A DNA stretch of 60,989 nt from Stemphylium vesicarium. Taxonomy: Eukaryota > Ascomycota > Dothideomycetes > Pleosporales > Pleosporaceae. The stretch spans positions 1-60,989 of the forward strand of contig QXCR01000167.1 of NCBI GenBank assembly GCA_004380135.1. The letters are read 5' to 3'. Below are positions 10,401-22,422 of this stretch, one piece after another. Made by a program: the position numbers and the translations under genes. A model generated the notes under the pieces. The model did no database searches. It was not told the DNA's origin and saw nothing but the letters and a program-made list of their open reading frames with translations. How positions within the stretch are numbered: the first letter of the stretch is position 1; every line of letters begins with the position of its first letter.

Positions 10401-12980
10401 TCTTTATACTTTTTTAAGATATTAAGAGTTATATATTTTTCTAAAGCTTTAACTTTATAATTTAAAGATATCTTACTAGTATCTATTAAGTTAATCTTTT
10501 ATATCTTAAAGCTATTCTTATATAAAATTTACTATTTTTTAGTAATATTATAAACTTTTCTTTTATCTTTTATTAAAATTAGTTAATATATAAACTAGCT
10601 TATAGTTATGTCTAGTCTATAATATTTAAATAAGAACTTTTTTAACTTCTAATTAATCTATAAGTTAGATTTTTATAACTAAGATAATTCTAATATAATA
10701 TTATAGATAGCTAGTCTAAAGATATCTAGGTCTATTCTTTCTTAGTACTCTTAGATACTAAGTATTATATTAGTAATCTTATATATAATCTTACTTTTCT
10801 TTAGTATTAGTTATCTATTAGTAATTTATAGTAGGTATAACTAATATTTTTATAGTAGTTAAAGTCTAGCTTTATCTACTACGTGAGCTAAAATATAGTT
10901 TACTTCTAATCTTAAATCTACTAAAGTATATATCTATACTCTATTAAGCTATATTAATAGCTTAATAAGTTCTAAGAGATTTACTATATTAATCTTCTTA
11001 GCTAAGTCTTCTTAGCTATTTACTAATCTAAAAAAGACTTAGTTCTAAATTTATAGAATTCCTTTATATTATAGTACTTATTATATACGCTATTTAGGTA
11101 TATTTACTAGTTATACTCTTTATATTCGTAGATAGAGTTATTAACGTATTATATCTTATATATAGTTTATATCTATACAATATCTTATAGGTCTTTATAA
11201 CTAGGAAAGTAAGTATTCTCGCGCTTATTCTATAGGTGCTTTAGGTATATATCTTTAATATATATATTCTATTCTATTTTATACTTAGAGAATCTATACA
11301 CTCTTCTTAGAGACTATATAGATTTCTTCTTCTCTAAGTAATAGGTCTTATAAAAATCGTATATATAATTAGTCTATAATAATTTAGTATAATAGAGATT
11401 ATAAGAATTATACTAGTACTAGACTATAGTATCTTAGCTTATCTAGTTAATCTTTTATTTACCTTAAGGTTAGCTTTATAACTATTACTTTTTTACTTTT
11501 TTAATTTATAATAGCTTATTATTCTAAGAGTATTATGCGAACTCTTAAATATCTTATTCTAGAATCTTAACTATCTAGCTATCTAATTCTATAGTATATA
11601 GAGTTATCTCTTAGATATCTTTATTAGAAGGTATAACTATAGATTTATTCTATACTTATAGTACCTATTTAACTTATTTAAAGTCTTTTAGTATTAATTA
11701 GAACTTTTTAATCTTTAGAGAAATATTTTCTTAATCTTAATTAACTTTATAAGCTAGATTATAGAAGTACTATTATATAGTTTATAAGATATTTAGGGTT
11801 TCTATAGCGTAATTTACTAATTTCTTATTAAGGTAGTAGAGTAGGCTATTAATCTATAGTAATAGTAACTCTATCTCTAGTAGGCTTACGTAGAGCGTGC
11901 TTAGTTAATATTTTTTCTTAAACGTAGCTATCTTATCGTGCTTAGTATATAGTAGCTTTACTACGTCTTCTTCTAGCGTATTATACTCCTTATTAGATAT
12001 AAGTAAGTCGTTTAGGTATTTAATTCTTATAATAGTAAGGTTCTTAATTCCTTTAAGAATATCTTCTCTACTATTTACTTAGTATTTAATTTTAGGTTTT
12101 ATAATAACTTCTTATAATTTATTAGCTAATTTACTAGCCTTTCTAAGTATATTAAATTATTATATAATCTTATTTTTACTATAATAGTCCTATGCTATAT
12201 AGCCTACTTTACTATAAATATAGTAAGTAATTAGCTTTTTACTCTTATTACGCTAAAACTTTAGCTATTCTAGTCCCTTATTAATATTATTAAGATATAT
12301 AGGCTTATAGCTATTTATAGCGTATATACTAAAGACTTAAGATATATAGCTTTACTAATATTCTTAGTTAGGGTATAAACGTTAAGACTAGTATCTTAGT
12401 TATTTATAGGTTCTTAAATATAGGTTTCTTAATTAAATAGTCTTTCTTCTAATATTAGTTTATATAATTTATTATTAATTTAAATAGCTTTATTTATTAA
12501 TTTATTAAGTATATTAAAGTTAGATCTACTTTATATAAGTTCCTTACGTATAGTTAGCTTAAGACCTTATTAGTATATCTATATTAAAGTATTATTATTT
12601 TAGTTAATAACTATAGAGTATTATTAGAACTTAGTTATATAGTTAGTAGTAGATCTAGTCTATTTAAGTCTCTAAATCTTTTATTCTATAACTACTAATT
12701 CTTTAAAGAGTAAAAAGACTTCTTTTATCTTAGCTTTAAAAGCGTCTTAGTTATTAATAAGGTTAATATTATCTTAGTTATTAATATTATTATCTATATA
12801 TTAGTATAAGATAGAGTTAGCTTACTTCTCTACGTTACTATAAAGAAAGATAGTAGTCTATACGACTTTATTATTATTATTAATTCTATTTTCTTTAATA
12901 TAGAGGTATCTATTAACTTAGAGTAGCTAAGCTTTAAGCTTACTATAGTCGCTATAATATAAATTAGGCTTATTACTATA
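7500..12980 (-). pseudogene. gag-pol of Gypsy element B (degenerate)
   Basis: The RT core on the minus strand reads INILRAYLDIFIITYLDN followed by ILIYSKNKKEYIKY, centred near 9780-9960. YLDD has become YLDN. The integrase core is split by a ~200-bp insertion: upstream of it SNRDKLFTL and STKRKLL, downstream LIAYYPQIDRQIERMNRTI near 8150-8215. The right portion (about 12100-12980) encodes a gag-like helical region (DAFKAKIKEVFLLFKELVV). Stops are almost all TAG/TAA at Gln sites. Non-functional. Confidence 0.75.
8218..8418. mobile_element. Hairpin-rich ~201-bp MITE-like insertion in integrase of element B
   Basis: A segment of normal base composition interrupts the integrase reading frame between STKRKLL and AYYPQIDR. 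It is flanked by TTAA at 8214-8217 and 8419-8422. Its ends are imperfect inverted repeats: TGTAATGGGC on the left and TGTGATGGGC read inward from the right. Inside are complementary arms: CGACTACAC (8247-8255) with GTGTAGTCG (8314-8322), and CAAGACAAC (8285-8293) with GTTGTCTTG (8305-8313). A 68-codon minus-strand frame through it (8185-8391) is probably fortuitous. The lack of RIP damage compared with its surroundings suggests it arrived late. The superfamily is not determined; a TTAA duplication would suit a piggyBac-derived element, but the target site is itself palindromic. Confidence 0.5.
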
Positions 12981-12988
12981 TACTAAGG

Positions 12989-13245
12989 TGTCACGAGATG
13001 TTACTAGCACGTGTTTAAGAGCTTACTAGAAGCGTTAATTGTAGCTACGTATAATATCTGGTGTAATATAAGACGTTGCGTAAAGAAATAGAAGTAGAAT
13101 GCAGAGGCGGTAAGGAAATATATGTAAGGCCCGTGCGTATAGCGCTTAGGCTTAGCTAGCCAATTAGCAGAATCTAGGTGCTTATAGAGCACCTAGCGTT
13201 ATAGAGCGTTTAGGTGTTAAGAGAACTATAGTAGTTACTATAATA
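12989..13245 (-). repeat. LTR of element C (3' LTR in element orientation)
   Basis: This 257-bp copy starts TGTCACGAGATG and ends TATAATA after mutation of CGTGACA. It pairs with 18274-18530. Its left and middle parts keep normal composition, and the last ~60 bp are depleted. Confidence 0.92.
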
Positions 13246-13299
13246 ATACTTCTCTCTTACTCTTAAACTCCTATAAGTATCTATTATAATAATAGAGGT

Positions 13300-16200
13300 T
13301 TAAGTATATTAGAGAATTTTTTATAGAAAGCGGCTATAGCCGCGTTATTCTTTAGATTAAAGGCGGGTTTCTAAGTTAACTTATTATACCTTATCTATTT
13401 TATATAGTACTTATATCTCTTCTTACACTTATTAAAGTAGAGACCTTTAATACTCTTAATAAAGTATTCCTCTTTATTCTCTATAATAATAGGCTTAGGC
13501 GGTAGCGCGTACTAGCCTAGTATATAATTATACTTTCTAGTAGTAGAATAGAGAAGAGATATATAGAATATAGAGTATATCTTTATAGATTTAGGTAAGT
13601 TAAGATAGTACGCGTAAGAAGAGATCTTCTTAGCTACTTAGTATAGCCCTAAGTTCTTCTAATTAAGCTTCTTAGAGGCTTATTATATTTAAATATTATA
13701 CGCATTTAGCTATACTTTATTACTAGTTTTATATACTAGTATAGATAGACGCTTATAGTTTATATATTCTTACTATAAGACTTAAGCCTAAGTTATTTCT
13801 TTATAGATAAACTTAGTAATATCACGTATCTTATCTACTATTACGTTTACCTCTCGCGCTTAGAGAGCTTAATAAGTAGGGCGTATTTTATTTATAGGCG
13901 GTTTAAAGCCTATATAGAGATTCTAACTATAGTAAGCTATTATTAGAGATACTCTAGTAAATTCTAAAATAGTATTATTTACTTTAAATTAAGCGATAGG
14001 GAGCTACTAGACCTAGTTATTTTACTAGTAGTTTATATACGCGCGTAGGACTTATTCTATCGTAGCGTTAGCATTCTTAGTTTACCTATTAGTTTTAAGA
14101 TAGTAGCTAGTTAAGAAGCGCGGGTTAATCTTTAGCTAGCTATATAATTCGTTATAAAAGGTAGAAACGAACTATATATCTCTATTAGAAATAATTGTGT
14201 TAGGAAGGCTATAGTTGCACTAGACGTGGCAGAGAAATATACGCGCTATATTAGGAGCCTCTATCTTACTATATAGAATTAAGTAGTGGTATTTAGATAG
14301 GTAGTTTATTACTACTATTATATTCTTATATCCTTCTAATTTAGGTAAGTTAACTATAAAGTTAATAGAGATATCTATCTAGCGCTATTTAAGTATAGGT
14401 AATAGTTTTAATAGGCTATAATACTTCTCGCGATAAGCCTTTAAATAATAGTAGATATAGTAATAAGATATATATTATTAGATAGTCTTAAATAATTAGG
14501 GCTAGTAGTATTTATATTAGATAAGTTTAAGAGTCTTCTCTTAGCTAAAGTAACTACTAGAAAAAGCATTATAGGCTATTTAGAGGATCTTAATCTTTAG
14601 TTTATTATTATTAAGAATAATAAGCCTATTCTTATAGTATAGATAGCTATTATAGTTTTTATAGTTACTTAAGGTAATAGTCTTTAACTATTATACGCTA
14701 TTATATAATAGCTATAGGGTTTCTTATATAAATAGGTTCTTAGGGTATCTATTAAATATAGGCTAGTATTCTTCTTTAATAATCTCTTAGATAGATCTAT
14801 TAGTCTCTACTAGTCTAATTATAGGAGGATTCTAGAATAGTTCTAGATAAAATAGCGTCTACTTATAAGCTTCTTATACTTCTTCTTATATAAGTTAGTC
14901 TTAAGAATAATAAGTTAGAGCGTTAGATTTTTTACTATACTTACTAGGTTAGTATATAATTATAAACTAAAATTAAGAGAGATATTTAGACTATTAAGCT
15001 TAATAGTAGCTAAGCTATTTCGTAGTTACAAAGTACTATAGGTTTTTATAGTTACTAAGCACTATAATTAAGAAAGATGCGCCCTCTAGTTTAGGTCTCT
15101 ATTACTTAAAATAATAAATAATAGCGAGTAGCTCTTTATTATAGATCTCGTAGTTATTCTATATAGAGTTTATTCTCTTTAAGTAGTAGGCTACTAAGTA
15201 AAGAGTACTATTAGGCGCCGTCTATAAGAGTACTCCCGTAGTAACGTAGTTAGAAGCGTCTACTTCTATAATAATTAGGAGATTAGAGTTAAAGTATCGT
15301 AGTATTAGCGTAGTAGTAAAGGCGTGCTTTAAAGTATTAAAAGCCTTTTAGTAATTATTATTAAAGAGGAACTTAGTATTCTTCTTAGTTAGGGCTATAA
15401 GTAGAGTAGCTAGGTAAGAGAAGCTATTTATAAACTATTAGTAGAAGTTTATAAAGCTTAGAAATACTCTAATATTCTTAATATTATTTAGGTACTCTTA
15501 GTCTATAATAGCTTATACCTTCTTTAAGTCTATTTATATTCTATCTACTCTAATTATGTAGCTAAGGTAAGTTACCTTAGTCTAGTAAAATTTATATTTA
15601 TCTACGTCTAGTTAGAGTCTAGCTTCTTAGAGAGTATTTAGAATAGATTGTATATACTCCTTATACTTATAGAGATTCTTACTATAAATTAAGATATTAT
15701 TAAGGTAGATAGTATAGAAGACGTCTAAGAATAGGCGTAATATATTATTTATAAAGTATTAGAACGTACTTAGTATATTAGCTAGTCTAAAGGGTATTAC
15801 TAGGTATTTAAATAGCCTATATTAAGTGCGGAAAGCTATTAGCTATTTATCCTCTTTAGTAATTCTTAATTAGTTAAAAGTAGTAATAATATTAAGCTTT
15901 ATATAGTACTTAGTCTTACTTAGTTAGCTTAAGGTCTCTTAGATTAATAGAATTAGATAATAGTTCTTAATAGTAATAGCGTTTAGAGTATAGTAATTAA
16001 CGTAAAAATATAGCCCGCTACTAAGTTTCTTAATAAAGATAATAGGGGAGATAATAGAAGAGAAGCTTATATAGATAAATCTCTTTAATAGATAGTCTTT
16101 AAGATACTTACGTAATATCTTAAGTTTATTCTAGAATATACTATATAGTAGACTAAACCTATACTATTTACTAAATACTAATTTAATCTTATAGTTATAT

Positions 16201-17450
16201 AATTATTATAAAGATAGCTTATTAGAATTCTCTTATAAGAAGACGTCTATTAGGTTATAATACTTAGGGGGAACTTTCGTAAATAGATTAGTATACTTCT
16301 TTTTAGCTAGTGCCTTATTAATATTAGTAATACTAATAGTATAGATTTTATAGCCTCTCTTGCGTGCTAGGCTTATAAATAGAGTAGCACCTATATAGTA
16401 GATATTAAGTTTTAGGTGTGACTTTAACAAGTCGTTTTACTTATCTATTAATAGGGTATAGTTAGAGTTAGAGTTAGATATAAGTTTAAGTATAGATTTA
16501 TTTAGCTAGCGCTTTATCTTAGGTAGCTAGTAGTCGTGCTATTATTATAGTATATGCTTAAGTTTTAGAGTTTAGGTATAAGTATTATTATTATTACCCT
16601 ACTAGCTATTAGGCGAAAGAATAGAAACTTAGGTAGCTCTTAGGTAACGTTCTATGCATCGCTAGGCGGTAAAGACTAACTTTTTATTAGTATAGTCTAG
16701 ATTTACCTAATACTTATTTATCTATAGCTAGCTAAGTATTAGCTTATATTAGCTAGTATTTATAACGTAGAGTTATATAGACTTATTATAATTATTATAT
16801 TATAGTTTTAGAGTAGTAGTATAAGATACTTCTCTACTATTAAGTATAGTTCTAGTAAATCTAGTTAGATAGATAATATAAGATAGTAGGTCTTAATATA
16901 GTTTTAGGTTACGCGCGAGGTCTCTATAAATATATCTAATATTAGTAGCTCTAGTATTAACTAAGATATTAAGATTACTCTTAATATTATCTTACTATAT
17001 AGTATAGGGTATTATAATATAGTATTTTTAAGTACTAATTTAAGATTTAGACTAAAGTTTAGTAAAGATTTAATATATACGCGATTCTAGAGAGCGACTT
17101 ATTCTTAGAATAAAGCTTTTCTCTTTTAGAACTAGCTACGAGAGCGTTATTCTTAAGATCTAGAGAGTTAGTAGGATCTTAAAGTATTAGATTCTATAGA
17201 GTAAGTATAGGTCTAGTTATTAGCGCTATATAATTAGATATATTAAGCGGGTAGGAGGACGCTATAATTGCTAGATATATAGCCTTTCTAGTTATATTTA
17301 AAGCAGCGGCCTTCCTTAATCCTCTTCTAGCGCTTAGCAGAGCTAGCGGGAGCGTAGTTCATCACATCTATATCCATCGCGTTAGGGTGGGCTACTAGGA
17401 GACGGCGCGGGCGGTCTGGTAGGAAGCGGAGATTGTTGTCGTACGTGGAG
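13300..17450 (-). pseudogene. gag-pol of element C with chromodomain (degenerate)
   Basis: Gag ends with a better-preserved stretch at about 17330-17450 (AMDIDVMNYAPA type). It is followed by a zinc knuckle at 17262-17304 with the pattern C-F-K-Y-N-x-K-G-Y-x4-Y, that is C-x2-C-x4-H-x4-C with three ligands changed to Tyr by G-to-A. RT near 15600-15860 reads LRLFLDVFYTIYLNN then ILIYSKNLYKYKEYIQSIL. The C-terminal chromodomain at about 13300-13530 reads EEYFIKSIKGLYF and then KPAFNLKNNAAIAAFYKKF. Gln-to-stop changes are frequent throughout. Confidence 0.8.
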
Positions 17451-18273
17451 ATGAGATTAGCGTAGTTATTAAGATTACTAGGCAATGCCTCTCTAACTAT
17501 CGCGCGTTATAGTTTATAAGATAAGAAGTTATAGAGAGAAGTAATAAGGCTAATTTTATTAAGTCTAGTATTAGCGGCTAATTATTAGAATTTAGCGAAG
17601 TAGGAAGTAAAGCTACGCTTCTCTTAATAGAGTCTACTTAGTTAGCTTAATACTATTAGTTCTTTATTAGAATCTCTATACGTAGCTTTAAGGAAAGTAA
17701 TAAGTTAGTTAATATTATAGATATCCCTATCTATAAGCGGGTTAATAAGAGCTATAACGTCCTTCTCTAATTAAGAGTGGGCATATAGTAGGCAGGATCT
17801 CTTATTTAGGTATTAGTTAGCGTTACCTTTTAGCTTATACCTTAGCTTATAGACGAAGGTAGAGAGATTCTTTTATTAGCTATTAAATAGAGGTAAGTTA
17901 GGTAGATAGTTAGTTTAGAGTAGATTCTTAAGACTCGTAGTTAGTAGTATTATAGGCTTTAAGCTACTTCTAGATAACTTATTATAATAAACTTACCTAA
18001 CTTTAGTATTAGTGCGGGTAAGAGCTAAGGTAGTAACTAAAGTAGACCTAGTTTTAATAGTCTCTATCTCTTAACGGAGCTCTAGTATCTATTACGTATA
18101 TTAATTCTCTTACTTAGCTAGGTTAGTAAGAAGTACTTTATTACTAGCCTTTAACGTAGCTAAGTCTACTCTTAGTAATATAGAGTCTACTTAAATTACG
18201 TTTAGCTAATATAAGATTAGCTATAACGCGTTAGGCTATTCGTAGGTGGTTATAGTAGGTAGACGTAATATAA

Positions 18274-18530
18274 TATTATAAGATATTACTAGCACGTGTT
18301 TAAGAGCTTACTAGAAGCGTTAATTATAGCTACGTATAATATCTAGTATAATATAAGACGTTGCGTAAAGAAACAGAAGTAGAATGTAGAGGCGGTGAGG
18401 AAATATGTGTAAGGCCCGTGCGTATGGCGCTTGGGCTTAGCTAGCTAATTAGCAGAATCCAGGTGCTTACGGAGCACCCGGCGTTGTAGAGCGTTCAGGT
18501 GTTAAGGGAACCACGGTGGTTACCGTGACA
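18274..18530 (-). repeat. LTR of element C (5' LTR in element orientation)
   Basis: The 257-bp partner of 12989-13245. Its left end is mutated (TATTATAAGATATTAC for TGTCACGAGATGTTAC). About 18360-18530 keeps normal C and G, ending TTACCGTGACA. Confidence 0.92.
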
Positions 18531-18535
18531 TAAGG

Positions 18536-19225
18536 TATAGGTGGCGTCTATAGTTATATCTAGGGTGTCTATTACTATGTTACTTATTTTAAGGGTATTT
18601 AAAGTGTAAAGGTCTATTCTTAAAGAGTCCTAGGGTTAGTTCTTAGAAATAAGCTAGGCGCGTAATAAATAAGGTTATACTAGCATAATTAGAAGATTAA
18701 TATAATAGTATAAGATAAGTAAGTATAATTAGAAGATTAATATAATTACTTAAAGTCTTTAAGAATTAAGTACTAATTCTTAGATTTTAAAGTTAAATAT
18801 AGTAACTATATAAATATACTATCTAGTAGCTATATATTTAGAATATATAACTTAATATCTTATATATCTTATAAGGTCCTATATATTCTATACGTAATAC
18901 CTTATAGAATATTATAAGATATTATAGAATATTATAGAATATACGTAACTTATTTTATAGTAGCTTTCTACTAAGACTATAAGATTATATAAGCTATAAG
19001 ATAACGCTATCTATTAGTTCTTAAAGGTTAGCTATCTACTTAACCTATATAAAGTGACTCCTTTATCACTTCTATATATAGGTTGCCGTGCCCCGTCTTC
19101 TCAGGTTCGTAACATAAACTTACTAGCTTAATCTAGTTAATATAGAATACTAGGTAGAGACCTAGAGGCGTATTTAGCTTAACTAAGTGGCTATTAGTTA
19201 CTTCTAGTACTATATACTTAGCATT
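18536..19225. mobile_element. AT-rich RIP remnant at the edge of the repeat block
   Basis: This AT-rich sequence to the right of element C is probably the 5' part of element B. It contains an exact 22-bp direct repeat (18685-18706 and 18725-18746) and short reiterations of TATAGAATAT near 18901-18950. A small patch near 19080-19110 keeps C and G. Base composition switches to that of the gene island at about 19225. I see no gene here. Confidence 0.45.
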
Positions 19226-20617
19226 TTTCTACCGCTGGTTTAGAAGAGGTGCTGGAGATGCTCACTCGGCTGCCGCCAGGGTATGGCATTCACAACCGCG
19301 ACTACTGCGTCCACGCCACCTTCTATACTCACGTCGCGACTCTAACATCGTATAGAAATGATATCCCGCATTGACACTAGTTGAAGGTAAGATATGAGAG
19401 CCAAGATCCTCCCGTGATCTTCGTCTCCACGTCGATGCATTTCCTCCAAGCCTGTTGTCAGTGGCACTGGGATAGAACATGTGGTCAATCGTGTTGTATA
19501 TTGTGCTAAGGGAACTGAGTTCTATATCTCTGCTGGCTAGCGTTGTGGGCGCTAAGCCTTGTATGTATTAGCCTGGAGTGAGTGAGAGATGGGATGGAAC
19601 CTGGGCCATATACCCTGTGGCCCACACGATGGCTGACACCTGTCCGCGACACATGCATGCATACGCGAAGTTCACTCCAAATCACGCCAGCCTTCTTTAA
19701 TCGACCGTCTTTGCATCCCAAACAATCTTCCCGGACTCCACCTCGCTCTCGCTCTCTAACAATACTCTATATCTGAACGCCGAAAGTTATTCTAGCGGCA
19801 TATCTGCGAAGGCTGCGCATTCTTCGCGCCTAGAAAGTCGCCAATTTAACCATCTGCCTCGATCTCCGCAGGTAGGTCTTCTGAGCGCAGGTTAGTAGGA
19901 TATAACTAGTGTGAGTCTGTATTGACTAGCGCGATGAAAGGTGTAATATTCCCAACTTTCGGGTTTAGGTCAAGGTTAGACTAGGTGCGCAAGACAAGTA
20001 GTCACTGCAAAGAAAACAAAAGTATAGTGTTGCTACCGGCTATTCCTTAAAATTCGCTCTCGTCGTGGGCTAACAGAGAACTCAGAGAGGTCCACCTTCA
20101 TTATCACTAGCTATGAGAAACACAAGATAGTAGGACAACGACTTTTCGCCGCTAGAGTAGTCTTGACATACAGAGTATATCGATCGACACGTCGTCACTG
20201 CACAGACATACATCAACAGCTAGGAAAGAGAAGAGATTAGTAGTATAGTCAGAAACGTTAGAGAACAAAGGTGATTTGAGCAAACGATGATATCGCATAA
20301 TTACTAGGCCTATCCATCGAAAATCGTCCCGGTCATGTGTTGAACATGACAAGCGCGAACGAGGTCAAGAAGCTTTAACCCCTCTCCCATCTCCATCATC
20401 AACAGCAAAAAATGAAACAGAGAGGTAAAGACAGTATCCCCTACTCCCTCTCCTTTCCCATTCACATTACCTACCCATCCTTGCTACGCCGACACCATCT
20501 CACACCCGCACACCCCCTATCCAACATCCAACCCCCCCTCTATGATACAGCCAATTCACCCCCAATACCCTATCCCAGCCCACCTCACCTTACCCCAGCC
20601 CAGCACAGTGCAGCCCA
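19226..20617. other. Intergenic, no gene recognised
   Basis: Base composition is normal. Only short frames without recognisable protein features occur on either strand. A pyrimidine-rich, CACC/CCCA-rich stretch (20440-20610) lies just downstream of the small secreted protein gene and may be its 3' flank. Confidence 0.5.
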
Positions 20618-21245
20618 CTACTTCTTCGGCAGCGGCGACACACGCTCACAAATAGCCTGATAAGAAAACTTGCTCGAGACATTCAAGCACGCGCTCGGCG
20701 TAGACGAGATGACGTCCGTGGGCGTACCGCTGCAATTGCTGGAGCTGTAGAATTCGACTGCAACGGGATTAAACTTCAAATTAGCCAACATCCAACATCC
20801 AATATAAGACATCGAAACCAACAGCCGATGCAACATCAAACATAGTCTGTTTCGTGATCTTGGGGATGATGGTAGACGTGGATGGTGCAAGTATGGATGA
20901 AGGGGGATGTGAAAGCAGTTTGGACTTACGCCGACAGTTCCCCCTCATCTTCTCCAGGAAAAACACCCTCGCGCTCTGTCCAGGCAAAAAGTTGCACTTG
21001 TTACTGTTGATGTTTTGCTGCTGGGTGCCCTGGGGCGAGCAGTCTGCGTTGGAGTATGTCTCGACTGGAAACATAGCACTCAGTGTCAGTTTAAGCAAAC
21101 CACGCAAGGCCTATGCCTCAAGCTTTCATTGGGTGAGAAGTGACACTGGGAGAGGCGTACAAGAAGCCACATTCTCCAGCGGCGGCTGCGCAGACGCAGT
21201 CGAAGCCAGCATGGCGAGCGCAGCGATGGCGGAAGTGAAATGCAT
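20618..21245 (-). CDS. Small secreted six-cysteine protein (effector candidate)
   Basis: Three exons on the minus strand: 21161-21245, 20930-21064 and 20618-20757. Introns of 96 and 172 nt have GTACGC..CAG and GTAAGT..CAG ends. The joined frame gives 119 residues. It starts with a typical signal peptide (MHFTSAIAALAMLASTASA, predicted cleavage near residue 19). The mature part has six Cys at about residues 37, 52, 72, 82, 97 and 110, which fits three disulphides. Both introns are phase 1. Exons 2 and 3 begin with related peptides (ETYSNADCS and EFYSSSNCS) and share later spacing to the next Cys, so exon 3 looks like a divergent copy of exon 2. I recognise no named family. Size, secretion, Cys content and position 1.4 kb from the RIP-affected repeat block fit a plant-interaction effector, but that is inference. 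An alternative is a cell-wall or antimicrobial small protein. Confidence 0.75.
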
Positions 21246-22422
21246 CTTTGAGTCGTTTTTGACAGATGGAAGGTGTTTTGGGATAAGAATATTTGATAAC
21301 TGGTGAAGAATTGAAGATGAAGGCGATGGAGCTATGATGCTTTATGCCCGTTTACTGCGCACTTTTCACCTCCTATTTATACCTTTCTCCTCCCCCCATC
21401 TACCGTTTACTGACCTCTTCGCCATCCTCTAGATCCCGCCAAAACGCCTCGTCCAAGTCCGCCGTGGCTTCTGTGGTGTATGAAATACGAAGCGGCTTCA
21501 AATCATAGCTGATGGGCTTGCAGTCCCATTCACCACATTCGTCAGCGACAACACTATTGGCACATCACGGAGTCCACACCAACAACAAAGATCAGTCGAG
21601 GGTGGTTTGCGCGTCGCACCTGACCGCCATGGTTTTCACGTTGAGAACAAAACTTACCAATCCGGAGCAGCCGAGAAGCAACAGTGTGATGTGTGCTGGC
21701 CTAAGATTGTGACGACTTGCAGAGAACATGCTCACACACATGGTTGGTGTGGCGATGTGGGGGTGGAGACGGCCATGTCGGGGCTGCTGTCTGCAAGGGC
21801 GGGCCGCCGACTGACAGTTGCCTTGTGGGGATAACATAACCATCTGGTGGCTTGGGGGCGTCATGTATAAGCCGATTCTGCAGCTTGACTTGTCCAGTGT
21901 CTGGCAACTCCAACAGTTTCCGGTGAACGTATGGATGGACACCTATAAATGCTGAATTATATGCGATCGTCCAATCGATCAAGCGGTGCGATCGAGATGT
22001 CATGCATTCCAAACATCTCACGATGGCTCATGAAGATACTCAGGACTTACCGTTGATAAGACTTGGAGAAGTCTTGCATGGAACACCAGGAGCTTGGCGC
22101 GAATTCCTCCGGCATTCTATCCGCATCAATGTAATGCAACGTAATGCAATGCAAACTGCACGACGCATCCTGCTCGATTTCAATGCTGCGTTGGTGTGGG
22201 ATCCGACAGACGGCACGCACGCATGCACCAATGAGACGGGAACACCCGGCTGACGGGCATAGGCATGTGCGAACAAATGTTGGATTGTTGAAGGGAGAGA
22301 TCATGAGCAGATGCTCACACTCAATCTCACCTACATCCAGCCTGCGAGGCTATACACCCTCTCTCAATTCTATACCGTGGCGCATACAGTCATCTCGATC
22401 GTAAGGTCTCTTGCCCTATTTT
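21246..22422. other. Intergenic, no gene recognised
   Basis: This 1.2-kb segment lies between the start of the small secreted protein gene and the 3' end of ADE4. Several overlapping frames of 60-116 codons occur on both strands but have no signal peptide, domain or splice-consistent extension, so they are read as chance frames. It should contain the promoter of the secreted protein gene; a pyrimidine-rich patch with TATTTATACC lies at about 21372-21381. Confidence 0.5.

Larger units (their letters stand above)
7206..12988 (-). mobile_element. Gypsy element B, main body (RIP-degraded, interrupted)
   Basis: Minus-strand gag-pol remains: integrase near 8100-8900, RT near 9780-9980 and a gag-like region near 12100-12980. 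The element was entered by element A on its left and by element C on its right. The 3' LTR side lies left of position 1 or is lost. The 5' side probably continues at 18536. I could not recognise a matching pair of LTRs for this element within the window. Confidence 0.7.
12989..18530 (-). mobile_element. Gypsy chromovirus-type LTR retrotransposon C
   Basis: 257-bp LTRs at 12989-13245 and 18274-18530 are bounded by the perfect 5-bp target duplication TAAGG (12984-12988 and 18531-18535). In the preserved copies the LTR begins TGTCACG and ends CGTGACA, a perfect 7-bp inverted terminal pair. Minus-strand genes run from right to left: gag with zinc knuckle near 17262-17304, RT near 15600-15860, and a C-terminal chromodomain near 13300-13530 close to the 3' LTR. 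The chromodomain places it among chromoviruses. It is riddled with RIP-type stops, and the RT box reads YLNN, so both catalytic Asp are gone. Confidence 0.92.

Noticed and set aside
13004..13192. 62-codon minus-strand frame
   Set aside because: It lies inside an LTR of element C; the other LTR copy does not keep the frame, and no protein features are seen.
16233..16430. 65-codon minus-strand frame
   Set aside because: A stop-free stretch within degenerate pol of element C, not a separate gene.
21592..22404. Cluster of overlapping frames of 75-116 codons on both strands
   Set aside because: No frame has a domain, signal peptide or splice-consistent extension, and several overlap on opposite strands, as expected by chance in GC-balanced DNA.
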